DNA from: Hyphomicrobiales bacterium
Lineage (GTDB): Bacteria; Pseudomonadota; Alphaproteobacteria; Parvibaculales; Parvibaculaceae
Assembly (NCBI GenBank): GCA_016124805.1
Contig: WGND01000014.1
Span: 1-32,453, forward strand
Reading direction: 5' to 3'
DNA: 32,453 bases
The position numbers were made by a program, and so were the translations under genes. Numbering within the stretch: the first letter of the stretch is position 1; each line of letters opens with the position of its first letter. This document shows positions 9,080 to 17,314 of this stretch, piece after piece. The notes beneath the pieces are model-generated. The model had not been told where the DNA came from and did no database searches. It saw nothing but the letters and a program-made list of their open reading frames with translations.

Positions 9080-10089
9080 GCCAGACCCAGCGTCTGCTCC
9101 CAGTGGATTGCCGAATTTTCCCAAGTGAGTTTCTGGCGCTGGGTCAAGGCTCCCTCATGCAGGCGGGTCCAATAAATGTCATCGCTCAGCAGACGGACGA
9201 TCATCGTTCCGAGTTCGCTGTCATCCTGCGATATCAGCCCGTCAAGATCATGGGCGACGCGGTCGCTCAATGCGCCGATGCCGGAGGTGACAACCGGAAG
9301 CCCCATGCATTGGGCTTCGGAGGCGGCAAGGCAGAATGTCTCCCCGCCACGCATATGGCCGGGATAAAAAAAGAGCCGTGCCTGCTGATAGAGCGCGATC
9401 AGCTTTTCCTTGGGCTGGCGGCCCTGAAGGATGATGCCATGTGCATCCAGGCCTTCCGCCGCCGCGCCCAGATAGGCGGCCGCATTGCCGAAGACGTGAA
9501 ACTGGGCCGATGGAAAATGCGGCGCGACCAAGGTTTTCCACACCTGGATCGCGTGGGGCAGGCCGCGTTGCGGCTCCGAGGCCCAGACGGCAAACGGCTT
9601 TTCACCGGCAGTTGGCGTTGGCGTCCGAAAACTCTCAGATATGCCGTGATAGATCACCGAGCGCCCCTTGAAGGGGAGGAGACGGCTTGCGGCCTTCATC
9701 GACCAGTTGGACAGAAACACACCATGCGGTCTGTGTCGCAGCAGGGGGGCGATCTGGCCCTTGCGCAGCATTTTCTCGATGATCAGTGGATTATGCACCC
9801 AGAGAAATTTGCGGGCGGATTTCGAGACGCGGTCAAAAGGTTTCAGGTTGTTGCTGGAGATCACAACATCGGCATCCACATTACCTATCTCAGAGAGCGG
9901 AATATTCAGGAGGCCCATCCCCTTCATAGTTTCATCTGTGGGCGTGGCGAGGGTGACATCATGGCCACGCGCTGCCAGTGCGGCGCCAAGCTCGATATTG
10001 GTGGATTCAATGCCGCCCAGAGGCTGCACATTCATCATGCCGACATTGTAGCGGGCGCGCGTGTCACTGATGAAAAAGATGCGGGCCAT
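9076..10089 (-). CDS. Glycosyltransferase, GT-B fold (GT4-like)
   Basis: A 337-residue cytoplasmic glycosyltransferase. The N-terminus, ending in GGIESTNIELGAALAARGHDV, is the acceptor-side Rossmann domain with the glycine-rich turn of GT4 enzymes. The C-terminal half has the donor-side motif GGETFCLAASEAQCMGLPVV, corresponding to the E-x7-E sugar-nucleotide motif, and TSGIGALSDRV. No membrane helix or signal peptide is present. It probably adds a sugar to a surface polysaccharide or a small acceptor; neighbours do not reveal which. The next gene upstream on this strand is the LOG-family gene, 54 bases away, so they may be cotranscribed. The 6-base inverted repeat GGGAGG/CCTCCC (10109-10114, 10127-10132) lies between them. 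Confidence 0.85.
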   Translation of the reverse strand: MARIFFISDTRARYNVGMMNVQPLGGIESTNIELGAALAARGHDVTLATPTDETMKGMGLLNIPLSEIGNVDADVVISSNNLKPFDRVSKSARKFLWVHNPLIIEKMLRKGQIAPLLRHRPHGVFLSNWSMKAASRLLPFKGRSVIYHGISESFRTPTPTAGEKPFAVWASEPQRGLPHAIQVWKTLVAPHFPSAQFHVFGNAAAYLGAAAEGLDAHGIILQGRQPKEKLIALYQQARLFFYPGHMRGGETFCLAASEAQCMGLPVVTSGIGALSDRVAHDLDGLISQDDSELGTMIVRLLSDDIYWTRLHEGALTQRQKLTWENSAIHWEQTLGLA

Positions 10090-10143
10090 TCAGGCATGTC
10101 CTCTCTGCGGGAGGTGAAGGATAAGGCCTCCCCCGGATCGTTG

Positions 10144-10698
10144 CTAGAGCGTTGCCCGGATACGCGGCAGGATATCTTCCACCTTGTCGACCACCGCATA
10201 GATGCCGCGGATATTGGAGCGCGCGAACCCGGCCTTGATGATGTGATCGAAGAGTTCGATCAGGGGATCCCAGAAGCCATTCAGATTGGCGATGATGATG
10301 GGCAGGTTGTGGCGCCCGAGTTGGGCCCATGTGAGCATTTCAACGGCCTCTTCCAGCGTCCCGATCCCGCCCGGCAGCACCACGAAAGCATCCGACCGCT
10401 CAAACATGAGCTGTTTGCGCTCATGCATGCTGGTGGTCACGATGAACTCGCTGACCTCGTCAAACCGGACCTCACGCTTCTGCAGAAAGTCGGGAATGAT
10501 GCCGGTCACGCGACCATTTTCCTGCATCACCGTGCGGGCAATAACGCCCATGATGCCGATGCCACCCCCGCCATAGACCAGCCCCACATTTTCATAGGCC
10601 AGGATGCGCCCAAATGTTTCGGCTGCCTCCAGAAAGCTGGGTTCGCTGCCCGTGCTGGAGCCGCAATAGACGCAGATATTCTTCAGTTGGGATGTCAT
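10144..10698 (-). CDS. LOG-family nucleoside-5'-monophosphate phosphoribohydrolase
   Basis: A 184-residue Rossmann-fold protein of the LOG (TIGR00730) family. It has CVYCGSSTG at residues 9-17, VYGGGGIGIMG at 41-51, the catalytic-region MHERK at 91-95 and the signature PGGIGTLEE at 109-117. Characterised members remove ribose 5-phosphate from nucleoside monophosphates, and the plant and actinobacterial ones activate cytokinins. In most bacteria the role is nucleotide salvage or housekeeping. The start at 10698 is chosen because conserved sequence begins there; a frame to 10749 would add a proline/arginine-rich tail. It is divergent from the LysM gene, and the shared 187-base gap holds several dyads. 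Confidence 0.9.
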   Translation of the reverse strand: MTSQLKNICVYCGSSTGSEPSFLEAAETFGRILAYENVGLVYGGGGIGIMGVIARTVMQENGRVTGIIPDFLQKREVRFDEVSEFIVTTSMHERKQLMFERSDAFVVLPGGIGTLEEAVEMLTWAQLGRHNLPIIIANLNGFWDPLIELFDHIIKAGFARSNIRGIYAVVDKVEDILPRIRATL

Positions 10699-10803
10699 TC
10701 TCAGTCTCGAATAGGGGGCGGGCAGGGGGCCGCTCCGGGGGTGTTTCACATTGGTGCCGCAATTGCAGGCTACCCACTAGCATGAATTTACGAAGGCTGT
10801 TTG

Positions 10804-10855
10804 TTTCGCTCTGAGACGAAATTAACCAGATTCGTCCCGCCTTTGGTCAAGGCGG
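10804..10855. promoter_or_regulatory. Clustered dyads in the divergent LOG/LysM intergenic region
   Basis: Three overlapping symmetric elements: TTTCG at 10804-10808 with CGAAA at 10817-10821 (inner TCT/AGA also pairs, one bulge); GACGAA at 10815-10820 with TTCGTC at 10831-10836; and a perfect 7-base hairpin, CCGCCTT at 10837-10843 with AAGGCGG at 10849-10855. The last is about 30 bases before the LysM start codon. The cluster suggests an operator for a dimeric regulator plus a 5' UTR stem. No regulator gene is adjacent. Confidence 0.45.
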
Positions 10856-10885
10856 CTATAACAAGGCGTCATAGGGGTAGAGTCC

Positions 10886-11854
10886 ATGAAATTTGGTGCA
10901 ATCGCGGCTGGTGTGCTGGTTGTCGTCGCCATCCTGCTGGGTGGCTGGTATTTCCTGTTTAATGGCAAAGAGGCGGAAACGCCGGATACGGGCCCTGTCG
11001 CCAGCGAGACAGCCCCGCCCGCGCCGGATGCAGCAGAGGTGATCGACCTTTCCCTGCCCACCTTCGATATTGTCCGTGTGGAGCGCGATGGGTCGGCCGT
11101 TGTGGCAGGTCGCGCCATGCCAGGTGCTGAAGTTGATATTCTAGCCGATGGCAAGGTGGTGGCCCATGTCACGGCAGATGCCAATGGGGAATGGGTGGCC
11201 GTGCTTGATGAGCCACTGACCGGGGGCAATATTGAACTGTCGCTGTCGGCGACCAATCCGGATGGCACGACCAAGGCCTCGACCCAGCTTGTGGCGGTCT
11301 CCGTGCCGGATGCCAAAAACGAACGCGCGCTTGTCGTGCTGACCGAGCCTGGCAAGGCCAGCAAGATATTGCAGGGGCCCGGCGTGGCTTCGGGCAGCGG
11401 CAACCTTGTCCTGGAAACGGTGGATTATGATGAAGAGGGCAATGTCATCCTCACCGGAAAGGCAGACCCCAAGGCGGCCGTGCGTGTCTATCTCGGCACC
11501 AATCCAATCGGCGATGCCGTTGCCGATTCGAAAGGCCACTGGGAATTGCGTCCCTCCATCGAAATTATTCCGGGCACCTATGCCCTGCGTATTGATCAAC
11601 TCGACAGTGCCGGCAAGGTTGTGGCGCGTGTCGAGGTGCCTTTTGAACGCGGTGAGCCCACAGCCGTGATTGCCGCCATGAAGGATGGCAAGATTGTCAT
11701 CCAGCCCGGCAACAATCTCTGGAATATCGCCCGCCGCCTTTATGGCTCGGGTTTCAGCTATACGGTGATTTATCAGGCCAATAAGGACCAGATTCGCGAC
11801 CCGAACCTGATCTATCCGGGCCAGGTCTTTGAGGCCCCTCGGAAAAGCGACTGA
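10886..11854 (+). CDS. Membrane-anchored protein with Ig-like repeats and C-terminal LysM
   Basis: A 322-residue envelope protein. One hydrophobic segment at about residues 5-25 acts as signal anchor, and an acidic, proline-containing linker follows. Two beta-rich Ig-like modules are visible: about 50-130 (AGRAMPGAEVDILADGKVV, DANGEWVAVL) and about 180-255 (GKADPKAAVRVYLG, DSKGHWELRP). The C-terminal LysM (about 270-318) has the usual pattern QPGNNLWNIARRLYG with NPDLIYPGQ-like NPNLIYPGQVFEAP. LysM binds the glycan chains of peptidoglycan, so the protein probably sits in the periplasm attached to the wall. GGGGTAGAG before the ATG is the ribosome binding site. It is divergent from the LOG gene and ends in its own terminator. 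The exact role is unknown. Confidence 0.85.
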   Translation: MKFGAIAAGVLVVVAILLGGWYFLFNGKEAETPDTGPVASETAPPAPDAAEVIDLSLPTFDIVRVERDGSAVVAGRAMPGAEVDILADGKVVAHVTADANGEWVAVLDEPLTGGNIELSLSATNPDGTTKASTQLVAVSVPDAKNERALVVLTEPGKASKILQGPGVASGSGNLVLETVDYDEEGNVILTGKADPKAAVRVYLGTNPIGDAVADSKGHWELRPSIEIIPGTYALRIDQLDSAGKVVARVEVPFERGEPTAVIAAMKDGKIVIQPGNNLWNIARRLYGSGFSYTVIYQANKDQIRDPNLIYPGQVFEAPRKSD

Positions 11855-11905
11855 TTTTCACCTTGTTCTGAGGCCCAAAAGGCCCCATTTCATGCAGAAC
11901 TGAAC

Positions 11906-11930
11906 CCCGTCCGGGATCCGGGCGGGTTTC
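11906..11930 (+). terminator. Rho-independent terminator after the LysM gene
   Basis: A 9-base-pair stem (11906-11914 with 11918-11926, one G-T pair) with a 3-base loop is followed at once by TTTCTTC. It is GC-rich and lies about 50 bases after the stop codon. It separates the LysM gene from the ABC exporter gene. Confidence 0.75.
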
Positions 11931-11993
11931 TTCATTCGGGGGTTTTGCAGCTGCCGCCTTGCGTGAGCATGCGAAACCGGAGAGTCTGAGCGC

Positions 11994-13907
11994 ATGGCAA
12001 GACATTTGAAGTTCACCCCCAAGGGTGGCGCGCATCCGGTGACGGGAAGCAACCCGCCCGACGATGCCCATCACAAACAGACGCTGATTTCCCTGGCGCC
12101 GCTGCTATGGCCGCGCGGGCGGATGGATCTGCGCCTGCGGGTCGTGCTGGCGCTTGTGGCGTTGGTGGCCTCCAAGGTGATCACGGTCTATGTTCCCTTT
12201 CTCTACAAATATGCCGTTGACGCATTATCGCCTGCGGCCGGAAGCGGCAACGTCATTTTCGTGCCGCTGGCACTGCTGATCGCCTATGGTGCGGCGCGGA
12301 TCACGATGGTCGGGTTCGGCCAAATGCGCGATGCGGTCTTTGCCCCGGTCGGCCAGCATGCGGTGCGTGAACTGGCCATGCGTACCTTCCGTCATCTTCA
12401 TGCGCTGTCGCTGCGCTTCCATCTGGAACGGCGCACAGGCGGCCTTTCGCGCGTTATTGAGCGTGGCACCAAGGCCATCGACTTCCTGCTGCGTTTCAGC
12501 CTGTTCAACATCATCCCGACCATTATCGAGCTGATCCTTGTCAGCGTCATTTTCGCCTATGCCTTCAATATCTGGTACGCGGTCGTGACGCTGGTGATGG
12601 TTGTCGTCTATATCTCTTTCACTTTCTCCGTGACTGAATGGCGGACGCGCTTTCGCCGCGAGATGAACGATCTTGATACCGATGCCAATACCAAGGCCGT
12701 CGACAGCCTGTTGAATTACGAGACGGTCAAATATTTCGGCAATGAAGAGCATGAAGCCAAACGCTTTGACCGCTCCATGGCGGGCTATGAACGGGCGGCG
12801 GTCAAAACCACGACCTCGCTGTCATGGCTGAATTTCGGTCAGGCATTCATTTTCTCCATCGGACTCACATTGCTGATGATCATGGCCGCCAGAGACATTG
12901 CCTCCGGCGTCATGACCATTGGTGCCTTTGTCATGGTCAATGCCTATCTGATCCAGCTCTATCAGCCGCTCAATATGCTGGGCACGGTCTATCGTGAAAT
13001 CCGTCAGGCGCTGATTGACATGGAGACCATGTTCGATTTGATCGAGGTGCCCGCCGAAATCAAGGACGCACCCGATGCAGCACCTCTCAAGGCGCATGGT
13101 GGTGAAATCGTCTTTGAGAATGTCTGCTTTAACTATGACCCGGATCGCAAGATTCTGGAGGATGTCTCCTTCCGCGTGCCAGCCGGTCATACATTGGCAA
13201 TTGTCGGTCCTTCGGGTGCCGGCAAGTCCACCATTTCGCGCATTCTCTTTCGCTTCTATGACATCTCGTCGGGTCGTGTCCTGATTGACGGGCAGGATAT
13301 ACGCGATATCACGCAAACCTCGCTTCGCGCCGCCATTGGCATGGTTCCGCAGGATACCGTCCTCTTCAACGATACGATCCGCTACAATATCCGTTACGGC
13401 AATCCGCAGGCGATCGACGAAGAAGTTGAGGCCGCCGCAGCCCATGCGCAGATCGGCAGTTTCATCGAGCGTTTGCCCAAAGGCTACAACACCATGGTTG
13501 GTGAGCGTGGGTTGAAGCTTTCAGGCGGCGAAAAACAGCGTGTTGCCATTGCGCGCACCATTCTGAAGAATCCGCCCATCCTGCTGCTGGATGAAGCCAC
13601 CTCGGCGCTTGATACTCATACCGAGAAGGAAATCCAGCAGGCGCTCAAGGGGGTGTCCGAGGACCGGACAACGCTGATCATTGCGCATCGCCTCTCCACG
13701 GTTGTGGATGCCGATGAGATCATCGTTCTGGAAAAAGGACGCATTACCGAGCGCGGCAAGCATGACGAACTTCTGGCACGCGATGGCCGATATGCGGCCA
13801 TGTGGAACCGCCAGCGGGAAGCGGATGCGGCCCGCGAAAAGCTCAAGGAAACCGAAAATGAGGATGATTTGGAGCCGGTGCACATGGCAGATGCGCTGAA
13901 GGCTTAA
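11994..13907 (+). CDS. ATM1-type ABC exporter (permease fused to ATPase)
   Basis: A 637-residue half-transporter. A six-helix ABC exporter domain spans about residues 45-330. The ATPase has Walker A GPSGAGKST from 405, signature LSGGEKQRV from 509, Walker B ILLLDEATSALD from 529 and an AHRLSTV H-loop. The segments VNAYLIQLYQPLNMLGTVYREIRQ (residues near 315-340) and NYETVKYFGNEEHEAKRFD are typical of the ATM1/HMT1 branch, which exports glutathione-linked sulfur or metal compounds and supports iron-sulfur or metal homeostasis. In alphaproteobacteria the family relates to mitochondrial Atm1. The ATG at 11994 has GGAG about 10 bases upstream. Charged tail residues close the protein. No metal-related partner genes are adjacent, so the substrate class is inferred from family only. 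Confidence 0.9.
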   Translation: MARHLKFTPKGGAHPVTGSNPPDDAHHKQTLISLAPLLWPRGRMDLRLRVVLALVALVASKVITVYVPFLYKYAVDALSPAAGSGNVIFVPLALLIAYGAARITMVGFGQMRDAVFAPVGQHAVRELAMRTFRHLHALSLRFHLERRTGGLSRVIERGTKAIDFLLRFSLFNIIPTIIELILVSVIFAYAFNIWYAVVTLVMVVVYISFTFSVTEWRTRFRREMNDLDTDANTKAVDSLLNYETVKYFGNEEHEAKRFDRSMAGYERAAVKTTTSLSWLNFGQAFIFSIGLTLLMIMAARDIASGVMTIGAFVMVNAYLIQLYQPLNMLGTVYREIRQALIDMETMFDLIEVPAEIKDAPDAAPLKAHGGEIVFENVCFNYDPDRKILEDVSFRVPAGHTLAIVGPSGAGKSTISRILFRFYDISSGRVLIDGQDIRDITQTSLRAAIGMVPQDTVLFNDTIRYNIRYGNPQAIDEEVEAAAAHAQIGSFIERLPKGYNTMVGERGLKLSGGEKQRVAIARTILKNPPILLLDEATSALDTHTEKEIQQALKGVSEDRTTLIIAHRLSTVVDADEIIVLEKGRITERGKHDELLARDGRYAAMWNRQREADAAREKLKETENEDDLEPVHMADALKA

Positions 13908-13947
13908 CCTTATCGGTGCAACGCTCTACACTGGACTTTAATCTGGG

Positions 13948-13970
13948 GTCGCTAGGCTGACCTGAGCGAC
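13948..13970 (+). terminator. Hairpin after the ATM1-type gene, possible terminator
   Basis: GTCGCTAGG (13948-13956) pairs with CCT-AGCGAC (13961-13970, one bulged G) across a 4-base loop. It is 40 bases after the stop and is followed only by ATTTAG, a poor T-run, so termination would be weak. Confidence 0.4.
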
Positions 13971-13982
13971 ATTTAGCAGAAA

Positions 13983-14006
13983 GATCCGTCGGCGCGCGCC
14001 GGGATC
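13983..14006 (+). promoter_or_regulatory. GC-rich palindrome in the psd 5' UTR
   Basis: GATCC (13983-13987) and GGATC (14002-14006) flank the perfect 12-base palindrome CGGCGCGCGCCG (13990-14001), with a 2-base bulge. It ends 12 bases before the psd start codon and directly touches the GGAAAGAAAGAG ribosome binding region, so a stem here could affect translation. Confidence 0.4.
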
Positions 14007-14018
14007 GGAAAGAAAGAG

Positions 14019-14699
14019 ATGCATAATCTGACGTCCATTCTTGTTCCCATACATCGCGAAGGGCACCGTTTCGTGCTGATTTTCGTGGCTGTCACGGTGG
14101 TGCTGTTCCTGATCTGGAACCCGCTGGGCTGGGCAGGCGTGGTCCTAACCCTGTGGTGCCTCTATTTTTTCCGTGATCCTGACCGGGTCACTCCGACACG
14201 CGAAGGCCTTGTGATCTCGCCTGCCGATGGTGTCGTCAACATGATCACCGAAGCCTCGCCGCCTGAGGAACTGGGGCTGGGCGAGATGAAGCGGACCCGC
14301 GTCAGCATTTTCATGAATGTCTTCAATTGCCATGTGAACCGGGCGCCGGTCGCAGGCAAGGTGAAGCGCGTGGCCTATCGTCCCGGTCTCTTCCTGAATG
14401 CGAGCCTTGATAAGGCGAGTGACGACAATGAGCGCAGCTCGATGGTGATCGAACGCGCCGATGGACAGCAGATCGTCGTGGTGCAGATTGCCGGTCTTGT
14501 GGCCAAACGTATCGTTTGCGACGCCAAGGAAGATGATGTGCTGGCCGCCGGGGAACGCTTTGGCATTATCCGTTTTGGCAGCCGGCTGGATGTCTATCTA
14601 CCTGAAGGTGCCATTCCCTTGGTGGCGCTCGGCCAGACGGCCATTGCCGGCGAAACGGTTCTGGCAGACTCCATTGCGGTTGAGCCGCACCACATCTGA
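14019..14699 (+). CDS. psd: Phosphatidylserine decarboxylase proenzyme (short PSD-A type)
   Basis: A 226-residue proenzyme that converts phosphatidylserine to phosphatidylethanolamine at the inner membrane. Hydrophobic N-terminal segments (about 18-55) anchor it. [16 protein letters not shown] carries the conserved His/Asn region. The self-cleavage site is G187-S188 in [11 protein letters not shown]; cleavage there makes the pyruvoyl cofactor from S188 and yields beta and alpha chains. The length is that of the compact alphaproteobacterial/archaeal PSD-A form, not the roughly 300-residue E. coli form. GGAAAGAAAGAG precedes the ATG. pssA follows after 27 bases, so substrate-making and substrate-using enzymes are cotranscribed. 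Confidence 0.95.
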   Translation: MHNLTSILVPIHREGHRFVLIFVAVTVVLFLIWNPLGWAGVVLTLWCLYFFRDPDRVTPTREGLVISPADGVVNMITEASPPEELGLGEMKRTRVSIFMNVFNCHVNRAPVAGKVKRVAYRPGLFLNASLDKASDDNERSSMVIERADGQQIVVVQIAGLVAKRIVCDAKEDDVLAAGERFGIIRFGSRLDVYLPEGAIPLVALGQTAIAGETVLADSIAVEPHHI

Positions 14700-14726
14700 G
14701 CAAGGCAACAGGAAAAGGCATCACCC

Positions 14727-15593
14727 ATGTCAGGTCCAACGCCCCGTGACCCCAAGAAAGATCTCGATCCTGAGAATTATTTCAGGCGGGGTTTTGCCTC
14801 GCGCCGCGCGCGGGCCTTCGGTCCGGTACACATCCGCACGCTCATTCCCAATGCGCTCACCGTTCTGGCGCTGTGTGCGGGGCTGACAGCAATCCGCTTT
14901 GGTCTCGAAGGGCGCTTCGAGCTCGCGGTCGTAGCCATTCTTGTGGCTTCGGTGCTTGACGGGCTCGACGGGCGCGTCGCGCGGCTGCTGCAGGGCTCCA
15001 CGCGCTTTGGCGCAGAACTGGACTCCCTGACCGACTTTGTCAATTTCGGTGTCGCGCCTGTTATCCTGATCTATCTCTGGTCACTGCATGATATTGGCGG
15101 CATCGGCTGGATCGCCGTATTGGGCTTTTCAATTTGTTGTGCCCTTCGTCTTGCCCGTTTCAACGTCGCCCTCGAGGACCCGGACAAGCCGGCTTGGACC
15201 GCAAATTTCTTTGTTGGTGTGCCAGCACCTGCCGGGGCAGGTCTTGTGATGCTGCCCCTATATCTGAGTTTTCTGGGTTGGGAGCAGCTTGCGCTATACC
15301 CGCAAATCATCGCGCTGCATTGTCTGGCCGTGGGTTTCCTGATGATCAGCCGGGTCCCGACATTCTCGGGCAAACGCACGGGGATGCGCGTGACGCGCGA
15401 CATGATCATGCCGATCCTGGTTCTGGTGGCATTTTCAGCGGCGTTTATAATGTCTTATCCGTGGGAAGCCTTCACGGTTCTGAGCGCGGCCTATATCGGG
15501 CTCATACCGGTAAGTATCTGGCGCTACCGGGTTCATAAAACCCGAAGCGCGCTGTCTGCCGAAGCGGAAGCAGCGGATATCTCAATCGACTGA
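14727..15593 (+). CDS. pssA: CDP-diacylglycerol--serine O-phosphatidyltransferase
   Basis: A 288-residue integral membrane enzyme that makes phosphatidylserine from CDP-diacylglycerol and serine, the substrate for the psd product encoded just upstream. The CDP-alcohol phosphotransferase motif is perfect: D78-x2-D81-G82-x2-A85-R86-x8-G95-x3-D99-x3-D103, within DGLDGRVARLLQG and GAELDSLTD. Several hydrophobic helices follow to about residue 265. The N-terminus is a basic soluble tail ending in RTLIPNALTVLALCAG. It is the membrane-bound type II PSS, unlike the peripheral E. coli PLD-type enzyme. The gene converges with the 56-codon small gene. A 6-base-pair hairpin (15595-15614) follows the stop. 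Confidence 0.95.
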   Translation: MSGPTPRDPKKDLDPENYFRRGFASRRARAFGPVHIRTLIPNALTVLALCAGLTAIRFGLEGRFELAVVAILVASVLDGLDGRVARLLQGSTRFGAELDSLTDFVNFGVAPVILIYLWSLHDIGGIGWIAVLGFSICCALRLARFNVALEDPDKPAWTANFFVGVPAPAGAGLVMLPLYLSFLGWEQLALYPQIIALHCLAVGFLMISRVPTFSGKRTGMRVTRDMIMPILVLVAFSAAFIMSYPWEAFTVLSAAYIGLIPVSIWRYRVHKTRSALSAEAEAADISID

Positions 15594-15594
15594 C

Positions 15595-15614
15595 AAGCGG
15601 TTCTGGACCCGCTT
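15595..15614. other. Hairpin between the convergent pssA and small gene
   Basis: AAGCGG (15595-15600) pairs with CCGCTT (15609-15614) across an 8-base loop. It starts 2 bases after the pssA stop and includes part of the small gene's stop codon on the other strand. No T-run follows on either strand, so I do not call it a terminator. Confidence 0.35.
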
Positions 15615-15783
15615 ACGACTGGTGGTCGTTTGTCAGTCTGTTGCGCAGCGGGGAAGCGGGAACGGATGCTTCCATCTGCTGTCCTTTGTCCCCGGTGCTG
15701 CGGCGCAGGGCACCGGAGGCATCAAAAATAGGTTCGATACGTGCGGAACCACTTTGAGGACGTCGTTTCTGGTCTTCGGGCAT
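15613..15783 (-). CDS. Small hypothetical protein, 56 residues
   Basis: A short gene that easily falls under length cutoffs. AAGGAGGGG stands just before the ATG at 15783, one of the strongest ribosome binding sites in the window. The product starts MPEDQKRRPQSGSARIEPIF and ends TNDHQS. It is hydrophilic and rich in R, S, P and Q, with no membrane helix, no cysteine and no signal peptide, so it is probably soluble and perhaps partly disordered. It begins 51 bases after the stop of the methyltransferase gene on the same strand, so the two are likely one transcript. I recognise no family. The good ribosome binding site and operon position support it as real; conservation is untested. Confidence 0.6.
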   Translation of the reverse strand: MPEDQKRRPQSGSARIEPIFDASGALRRSTGDKGQQMEASVPASPLRNRLTNDHQS

Positions 15784-15834
15784 TTGCCCCTCCTTGGCGT
15801 GATCTGAACAGGAAGCGCCGGGCTCGGTGATCCG

Positions 15835-17166
15835 TCAATTCACATTTGTTTTCGATAGATGTGCGGTTGCTTCGGTGTTAACCATTGCACCGCCCATCAC
15901 GGCGTGGATATAGACAACACGTAGGCGCCCGGATTCAAGTGCTTTGCTCCGTGCCAGCCAAAGATTGACTTCACGTTCCAATGTCCGGGTCTTTTCCGGC
16001 GGAAATTTGACGCTTTCAAGGCAGGTTTCAAAATTCTTCCAGCCTTCCCGAACCATGGGCAGATAGTTTTCTGTAATGTCATCAAGCTGGATGATCTGGA
16101 AACCCAGATTGGTTAACAGCTCCGCATACTGATCGGGTGTCGTCGGGCAGGGCGGGCTCGGTTCGGCCTGGCTCCAGGCCGCCATGATGTCTGTTTCGCC
16201 ATCTTCCAGACCGGCCGGGTTTTTCCAGTCGAGTTCCTCGCTCAGCATGTAGTCGGTCAGAACCAGCGCACCGCCTTCCGCCAGCCCCCCTGCGATTCGG
16301 GTCAGGAGTTCCTGACGCTTGGGCATGGCAAAGAGGCACTCGCGCAGCAGGATTGTCCCATATTGTCCCTCAGCAATATCGATTTGGGCGAGGTCGCAAT
16401 GGCGGATGGGGGCTGCTGTTTCAAAGCCGTGCCGGACAGACAGCATCTGTCCGGTGGAGGCCAGAGCCTTGTCGGCTTCCACCCCTTCAACCACAACCTG
16501 ATAGACCTTGGCGATGGACCGGCTGCCGCCACCCAGTCCGGCGGTGAGATCCAGGCAGGGACGATGCAGTGAAAAATCCACTGATTTGACAAGGCTGAGC
16601 GCGAAAGGTGTGCCGCCGGGAAGGCTGTAGCCTTCGCCCCAGAGCATTTCGAAAATTTCCGCCTTGGCCAGTTCGGCGGCACTGGCTTCATGACCGCTAT
16701 GGGCAAACGCATCGCGCATATTCTTGCGGAGAAGGGCGGCATGATGGGCGCGGCGTCGCAGCTCTGCATCTGTTTTCAGGTGAAACTGGAAATCCTCCCC
16801 ACGCCACCATGCCTTGAGTTGCAGCAAGAGGCGGCTGATCCCGACACGCTCAAACTGGTCCTTGCGTGGCGCCACCGGCTTGGCGGGTGCGGTGGGAACA
16901 GTGGTCTTTAATTTTTTCTTTGATGGAACCGACCGGGGTGGGGCGTAGATGGCAGCATTTTCGCCGCCGACACGCTTTTCGGGATGTGTGAGCAGATAGC
17001 GTTCAAGCGTGGTGCGATGATGAGATGACAGCTCGCGCATCTGGCGGAAGCGCGCAATCGCATCGCTCGACATGATGTCCAGCGAAGCTTCAAACAACGA
17101 TGCCGGCATATCGCGTAATTCGTCCGTGCCAACCGTCGAAAGGTTAATGAGCGATTGCGTGCTCAT
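15835..17166 (-). CDS. Class I SAM-dependent methyltransferase with an N-terminal extension, function unknown
   Basis: A 443-residue protein. The methyltransferase core starts near residue 205: CLDLTAGLGGGSRSIAK is motif I (SAM-binding glycine loop), GVEADKAL the acidic end of strand two, then IRHCDLAQIDIAEGQYGTIL and GGALVLTDYM. About 200 residues precede it: a helical region (MPASLFEASLDIMSSDAIARF) and a lysine/proline/alanine linker near 100-115, then KTDAELRRRAHHAALLRKNM. No signal peptide or membrane helix is seen. Motif I has a GLGGG form, unlike the GxGxG of most members. The ATG at 17166 is chosen over 17196 because AGGA precedes it. It is divergent from the MMPL transporter gene and followed by the 56-codon gene. 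The substrate is unknown. Confidence 0.75.
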   Translation of the reverse strand: MSTQSLINLSTVGTDELRDMPASLFEASLDIMSSDAIARFRQMRELSSHHRTTLERYLLTHPEKRVGGENAAIYAPPRSVPSKKKLKTTVPTAPAKPVAPRKDQFERVGISRLLLQLKAWWRGEDFQFHLKTDAELRRRAHHAALLRKNMRDAFAHSGHEASAAELAKAEIFEMLWGEGYSLPGGTPFALSLVKSVDFSLHRPCLDLTAGLGGGSRSIAKVYQVVVEGVEADKALASTGQMLSVRHGFETAAPIRHCDLAQIDIAEGQYGTILLRECLFAMPKRQELLTRIAGGLAEGGALVLTDYMLSEELDWKNPAGLEDGETDIMAAWSQAEPSPPCPTTPDQYAELLTNLGFQIIQLDDITENYLPMVREGWKNFETCLESVKFPPEKTRTLEREVNLWLARSKALESGRLRVVYIHAVMGGAMVNTEATAHLSKTNVN

Positions 17167-17314
17167 AGACGCAAATTCCTGTCCCCGGAACGCCACCCGT
17201 TCCCAAGGGACTATTTTTCCATGTGTTAGCTTAACAACGGGTTTCCATAAAACCGCCGCATTGCCTATTCATGGCTGTTCAGGCCGTGTGATTTGCCCCA
17301 GAGTAGCGCCGCCC

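Noticed and set aside
8246-9124. A 292-codon open frame antisense to the RarD-like gene
   Set aside because: Rich in Q, R, D and H without domain pattern; the sense strand encodes a clear membrane permease.
10109-10132. GGGAGG/CCTCCC inverted repeat considered as a terminator after the LOG gene
   Set aside because: The loop is 12 bases and no T-run follows on the minus strand; it may only be the glycosyltransferase leader.
9103-10785. A 560-codon open frame on the plus strand across the glycosyltransferase and LOG genes
   Set aside because: It lies antisense to two well-recognised proteins, spans their gap and has no family motif; it is a by-product of GC-biased codons.
15730-15745. GGTTCGATAC resembling a tRNA T-loop
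   Set aside because: No acceptor or anticodon stem can be built around it, and it lies within the 56-codon gene on the other strand.
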